Positions 7,426 to 11,131 of a DNA stretch of 11,131 nucleotides are shown in pieces. Position numbers and translations under genes: made by a program. This DNA comes from Parachlorella kessleri. Lineage: Eukaryota > Chlorophyta > Trebouxiophyceae > Chlorellales > Chlorellaceae. The notes under the pieces are model-generated. The model worked only from the letters and a program-made list of their open reading frames with translations. It was not told where the DNA came from and ran no database searches. The first letter of the stretch is position 1; each line of letters opens with the position of its first letter. The DNA lies in the NCBI GenBank assembly GCA_001598975.1, contig BBXU01002069.1:1-11131 (forward strand), read 5' to 3'.

Positions 7426-9424
7426 TCACACTCTCTTCCCCTCCTCCCGCCCCCGCTGCGGTGCAGCGCCGGTGGAAGCCAGCAGGCCAGCCACCACGAT
7501 GGAAGCCCCGCCCGCCCACGTCAGCCCGCCCAGCTGCTCCCCGCCCAGCAGCAGCCAGGAGAACGCGGCCGCCCAGAGGGGTGTGGTGGAGAAGATGACC
7601 TGGGCCTCCCCAGGCGGCACGTCCCTCAAGCCCTGCGGCACAGTTTTGGGGAGTGTTGAGGACCGCAGCTCAGGGCGAGCGCTGAGGTTTTGTGCTAATA
7701 CACACCACTGTCAGGCAGGGAAAGGAGCAACCTAGCAAGCAGCGCTCCCGCATGGGAGCCTGGGTCAGGTGGCAGCAAGCATGCCAGGTCAAGGCGGAGA
7801 CGTGAACAGCGCCAGTGCACAGAACAGCGCTGAGCCCAGGGGCGCTTCAGGGCCTGGCAGGCCGACTCAAGAGTTCTGTGGAGGTGTGGAGCTAAAGGCT
7901 CACAGCTCGCCAAATTATACCCAAGGGCGACTGTCCCGAGCGTACTACTACTTCAACCGTTGACATCACCCTCTGCTCACCCTGACTTGCAAGTAAGAGC
8001 CCAGCACTCCAGGCCCCGCCGCCAAGTACGCCAGCACGGCCCAGGCGGCCGGGTCCGCCCACCCCTCCCACAGGCCGCTCAGCGGCTGGCCCTGCCGCGC
8101 TGTGCCCGCTGCCACGACCAGCAGCGACAGCAGCGCGGCGCCCGCCAGCGCCAGCGACTTGCCGGCGGCCAGGTCCAGCGTGGGGAGGGGCTTGGCATAG
8201 CCGGGGGTGCGCACGGTGGCCAGGGAGTAAAAGAGGGCGGCTGTGAGGATGGCTGTGTCGCCACCTGCGTAGAGGATCCAGGGAGGCAGTGAGTTATGCA
8301 GGCTAGCTGGGGTGGCATAAACTGCGATCTGCAGGTGGTTACTGTTTGGGCTGGGTGCGAAGCATCCCACCTGCATGTTCAGGGTGGGGACCGTGTCGAC
8401 TTCCTAAGCTCAAACTGCTCTTGAACTTTGCAGCTGCGCAACCACCTAACCCCCTCCAACCCTCACAAAGCGGCCCTTCCATGAACCCATGTGTAGTTGG
8501 TTCCTGCATGTTGGTTCTGACTCCATAGCAGCTCCCCGTTCTCGCCTTCCCGTTTCTGCTCCAACGAGCCAGCCAGCTCGTTCAGCCAGCCAGCCATGGA
8601 CTGGGTCGTCGGCCAAGTCAAGCCAGCAGGGCAAGTCCTCCCACAAAATCGGTCAGAAAACACTGGATGCCTGCCAAGGCAGCCACCCGCACCAACCCCC
8701 CACCTCCAGGCAAACCCCGTCTCACGACCCACTCACCGACCAGCAGGCCCTCTGCCACGCCGCCAGCCGCCGCGCCCTGCGCCCCATCTGCCGCAATCAG
8801 CAGGGTGCCTGCCAGGGCCAGGCCACAGCCCGCCCACACCCGCCCCGTGGTGGCGTAGCCAGCAAGGGCTGCCAGCAGGGGGGTGAAAAGGGACTTGGCC
8901 TGTATGAGGAAGCCCGCCCGAGTGGCGCCAGTCAACTGCAGGCCAAACGTCTGCAGCAGGGCGGGCGGGCAGGGAGGGAGGGCGGGAGCCTTGGCAAGCG
9001 GTCGTGACTGCCGCGAGCAAAATGGTCAAGGGTGTGCCCAAAGAGGTGGCTTGGTCAGGCTTGGTAGTAAGCTCAACAGCCCTAGCAACAACTGAGCGCC
9101 GCCGAATTGTCGTCATCCTCACGTGTGGTCCAACGAGTACAGCGAAGAAAGTTGCCCCTTAAAGAAAGTTGCCAATCAAAGCCTGCCAGTTAAAGCCTGT
9201 CGCTGGCGCCCAGGCCATTGCATGTCCACTGCAGCACACCTGTGTTGCTGCGGCAAGGTAGTTGAGCAGCCCCAGCTCCAGCGCAGCGACCCAGAGCGTG
9301 GGCGACTGCTGACCCAGCCACCGCCGCACCCAGCCGCCCTCGGCCGCCGCCTCGCCAGCGCGAACTGCCGGCCGCACCCTGGCTGGCATACTGCTGCCAC
9401 TGCTGCTGCCGTTGCTCAGCCCAG

Positions 9425-9460
<36 letters not shown>

Positions 9461-9998
9461 CACTGGAACTCCCACTATCACCAGCCCTGCCGTCGCTGCT
9501 GTGCCTGCTGGTGCCTCGCTGTTCTGCACCTTCAAGCCCCAGGGGCAGCAGCAGGCTGGCCGGGAGCCGCATCAGGCCAACGTATGCCACCGCTTGCAGG
9601 CTAGTCTTCACTGCCACCACAACCACCGGGTCTGGAGGTCCTGGCGAGCTATACAACAGCCGCATGGTGGGAGGTAGGGAGCCCCACAGCACGGCTGTCA
9701 GCAGCAGGAGCAGCTTGGGAAGCAGCGGGGCTGCCTCCATACCCAACTGTGGCTGCTGTATTGGTGGTGATGAGGCAGCTGTGGCGGCCTCCCTGACCGC
9801 CTGCGCCAAGTCGGCCTGGGATATGAGCCGCACTGTATCACTCAGTGGGTAGATACTCCTGGCGGCACCTGCCCTGAGCAAGCTGCTACTGCAAGTACGG
9901 CTGTGGCTTCCAGAGCTGCTGCTGCTGCTGCTGCCGTGCTGCTGGCTGTGCAGGGGGTCCGTGACCTTGGGGCTGCCTGCCTTGGCTAACTCAGACAT
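7426..9998 (-). CDS. EamA/DMT-superfamily membrane transporter, four exons
   Basis: Exons read downwards: 9998-9240, 8950-8737, 8264-7981, 7632-7426. All junction phases agree, giving 487 residues ending at TGA 7428-7426. The protein has two EamA halves of about five helices each. Half one includes KLLLLLTAVLWGSLPP (residues 95-110), VVVVAVKTSLQAVAYVGLM (125-143), LWVAALELGLLNYLAA (235-250), TFGLQLTGATRAGFLIQAK (254-272) and VWAGCGLALAGTLLIAA (291-307). Half two runs from GGDTAILTAALFYSLA to EAQVIFSTTPLWAAAFSWLL and WAGGASIVVAGLLAS. The family exports or exchanges small metabolites; the substrate is unknown. Plant and algal relatives are often plastidial, and the polar N-terminus (1-90, Ser/Ala/Arg-rich) could be a transit peptide. 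An insertion of about 80 residues (155-232) with 11 consecutive Ser splits half one. The frame is open upstream to 10488 but has no ATG there, so the start at 9998 is preferred unless an upstream exon exists. Confidence 0.88.
9427..9459 (-). repeat. Coding (CAG/CTG)11 trinucleotide repeat, read as polyserine
   Basis: Eleven uninterrupted CTG units on the plus strand are read on the minus strand as AGC, giving the Ser run around residues 180-191 of the EamA transporter. A shorter run of six units at 9916-9933 encodes the Ser run at residues 23-29 of the same protein. Confidence 0.95.
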
Positions 9999-11131
9999 GC
10001 TGCCGCCCTGCTTGGCAGATGCCTGGGGTGGCGCTCTTAGCGTCCCTGCTGACCGTCTTCTCCGGAACCGCCTGCTATGATGCAGCGGCTGGTCGCTAGA
10101 GGACCGCCACAAGTGGCCTTCCACCTGTGCTATGACCAGGCTTCTGCTTTGCCAGCACCATGGCCTAGGTATCGAGGTGAAGCCTCCTCCTGCAACGGCA
10201 TACTTTACAACAACCCTGAGTCTAAAGAGTGCCTGAAACTGCACGGGATGGCCGCCTAGAGGAGGCCCAAACGCCCTCACCGGACATGTGCCACCTCCTC
10301 GTCTTGTAGTAGGTAGCCGCTGTAGGTGAAACAGTGTGCGATCGGGTATTGGTAGATGACTAGACCTTGTTTCTGTACTCCCAGGCCTCCCCAGGAGACA
10401 AGTTGCGAACCCAACTGGCACCTGGCCGCGGAGGTTGGCTGACACCTGGCACCGCTGAAACTGTAGTGGGTGCTGTTCGACGCCTACTAACTACCACGAG
10501 GTCTGTGCGGCGTTGCACCGCGGTTGCTGCAAGGGACAGTGAAGGATAACGGAGGGGTGAGGGCCGGGCGCCGAGCACAGCGCGCCAAGATTTATGGCGG
10601 CGCAGCGGTAGTAGAGTTGCTGTGATGCCTGGTACCACTGTCGTGCGCCATGTGATTCACGGATGCAGACGTTCCATGCTATTCAAAGCCACAGCAGTAG
10701 GACTCCACATCATGTGAGGAAGCGAGTCAGCCGAACGGCCAGCAGCCCTTTCATGCAGAGGCGCCCACTCCACAAACTCACTGCCAGCCTGAAAGTCACG
10801 GCTGGCCCTTGCCTAGGTTCAAGCACACGTTGGCACCATCAGGACTACTAATCAAGTAACCTAGTATCAGCAAGTAAGAGAGGCTCAAGAGACACGAGAA
10901 AGCCAGGCAGCAAGCAAGGCATGACAGGGACGCTGGGAGCAGAAGGCATGTTAAGGGAGCATCAATTAAGAGAGCGAGTCCCCACGGTGGCGGGCATTGT
11001 CAAGCACAGACAAGGAGCGCACAGGCTGAGAAAGAGAGACACTGTGCCGCTGTTGGACCTCTGAGAGCTCAATGTCCAAGGACGCTGAAAATGAACAGGT
11101 CCACATTGGTGTGATTGTTTGTAAGCGCGCC
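9999..11131. other. Region upstream of the EamA gene, no gene supported
   Basis: Positions 9999-10488 stay open in the exon 1 frame of the EamA gene but contain no ATG, so they are most simply 5' UTR. Their Arg-rich translation near the ATG (RRFRRRRSAG) leaves open a longer transit peptide started in an upstream exon. No TATA box is evident. From 10489 to the end only short frames occur. One at 10663-10851 is basic and Ser/Thr-rich, with no family resemblance. A TGTAA lies at the right edge (about 11120-11124). No RNA gene or mobile element was recognised. Confidence 0.45.

Noticed and set aside
7960..8292. Plus-strand Arg/Gln-rich frame
   Set aside because: Antisense of EamA exon 3, whose minus-strand reading gives clear membrane helices.
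9412..9852. Plus-strand frame with a long Leu run, like a signal peptide
   Set aside because: It is the antisense reading of the polyserine exon of the EamA gene; the Leu run is just CTG repeats.
10360..10638. Minus-strand Arg-rich frame upstream of the EamA gene
   Set aside because: It has no ATG (only GTG) and cannot be joined in phase to the EamA exon with a convincing splice pair.
10663..10851. Basic, Ser/Thr-rich 62-codon frame that resembles a transit peptide
   Set aside because: Short, with no downstream exon or family similarity within the window; such frames are expected by chance in this composition.

Overview
The window looks like nuclear DNA of a green alga, most likely a chlorophyte of the Chlorophyceae type. 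It is GC-rich, its genes are cut into many short exons by GT-AG introns, and it carries CAG/CTG and CA microsatellites and Ser/Ala/Gln-rich low-complexity protein segments. Its protein families (an F2KP-like sugar-phosphate kinase, helicase-associated repeats and an EamA transporter) fit this lineage. No bacterial operon, tRNA, rRNA, CRISPR array or intact transposon is visible. The species cannot be named from sequence alone.

Three genes can be supported. (1) Positions 1-3564, minus strand: the 5' part of a 6-phosphofructo-2-kinase/fructose-2,6-bisphosphatase gene. Seven exons can be joined in phase, covering the N-terminal extension and most of the kinase core. The rest of the kinase and any bisphosphatase domain lie beyond the left edge. 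(2) Positions 4319 (or 4831) to 5727, plus strand: a protein built of helicase-associated (HA) repeats, followed by a decayed continuation of the same array to about 6050. (3) Positions 7426-9998, minus strand: a four-exon EamA/DMT-family membrane transporter, complete at its 3' end, with a long polyserine insertion.

Genes 1 and 2 are divergent and share an upstream region at about 3565-4318. Genes 2 and 3 converge on a gene-poor interval at about 6050-7425. Right of 9998 no gene can be supported. The three products share no evident pathway: one controls fructose-2,6-bisphosphate level, one is a probable nucleic-acid-binding repeat protein, and one is a metabolite transporter.

The most unusual structure is in gene 1. 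Two neighbouring exon edges have each been tandemly triplicated. One copy creates an in-frame alternative donor adding exactly 40 codons, while others have decayed by stops or a shifted splice site. In addition, the exon carrying the ATP-binding loop is flanked by a perfect 15-nt inverted repeat that could fold over its donor site in the pre-mRNA.
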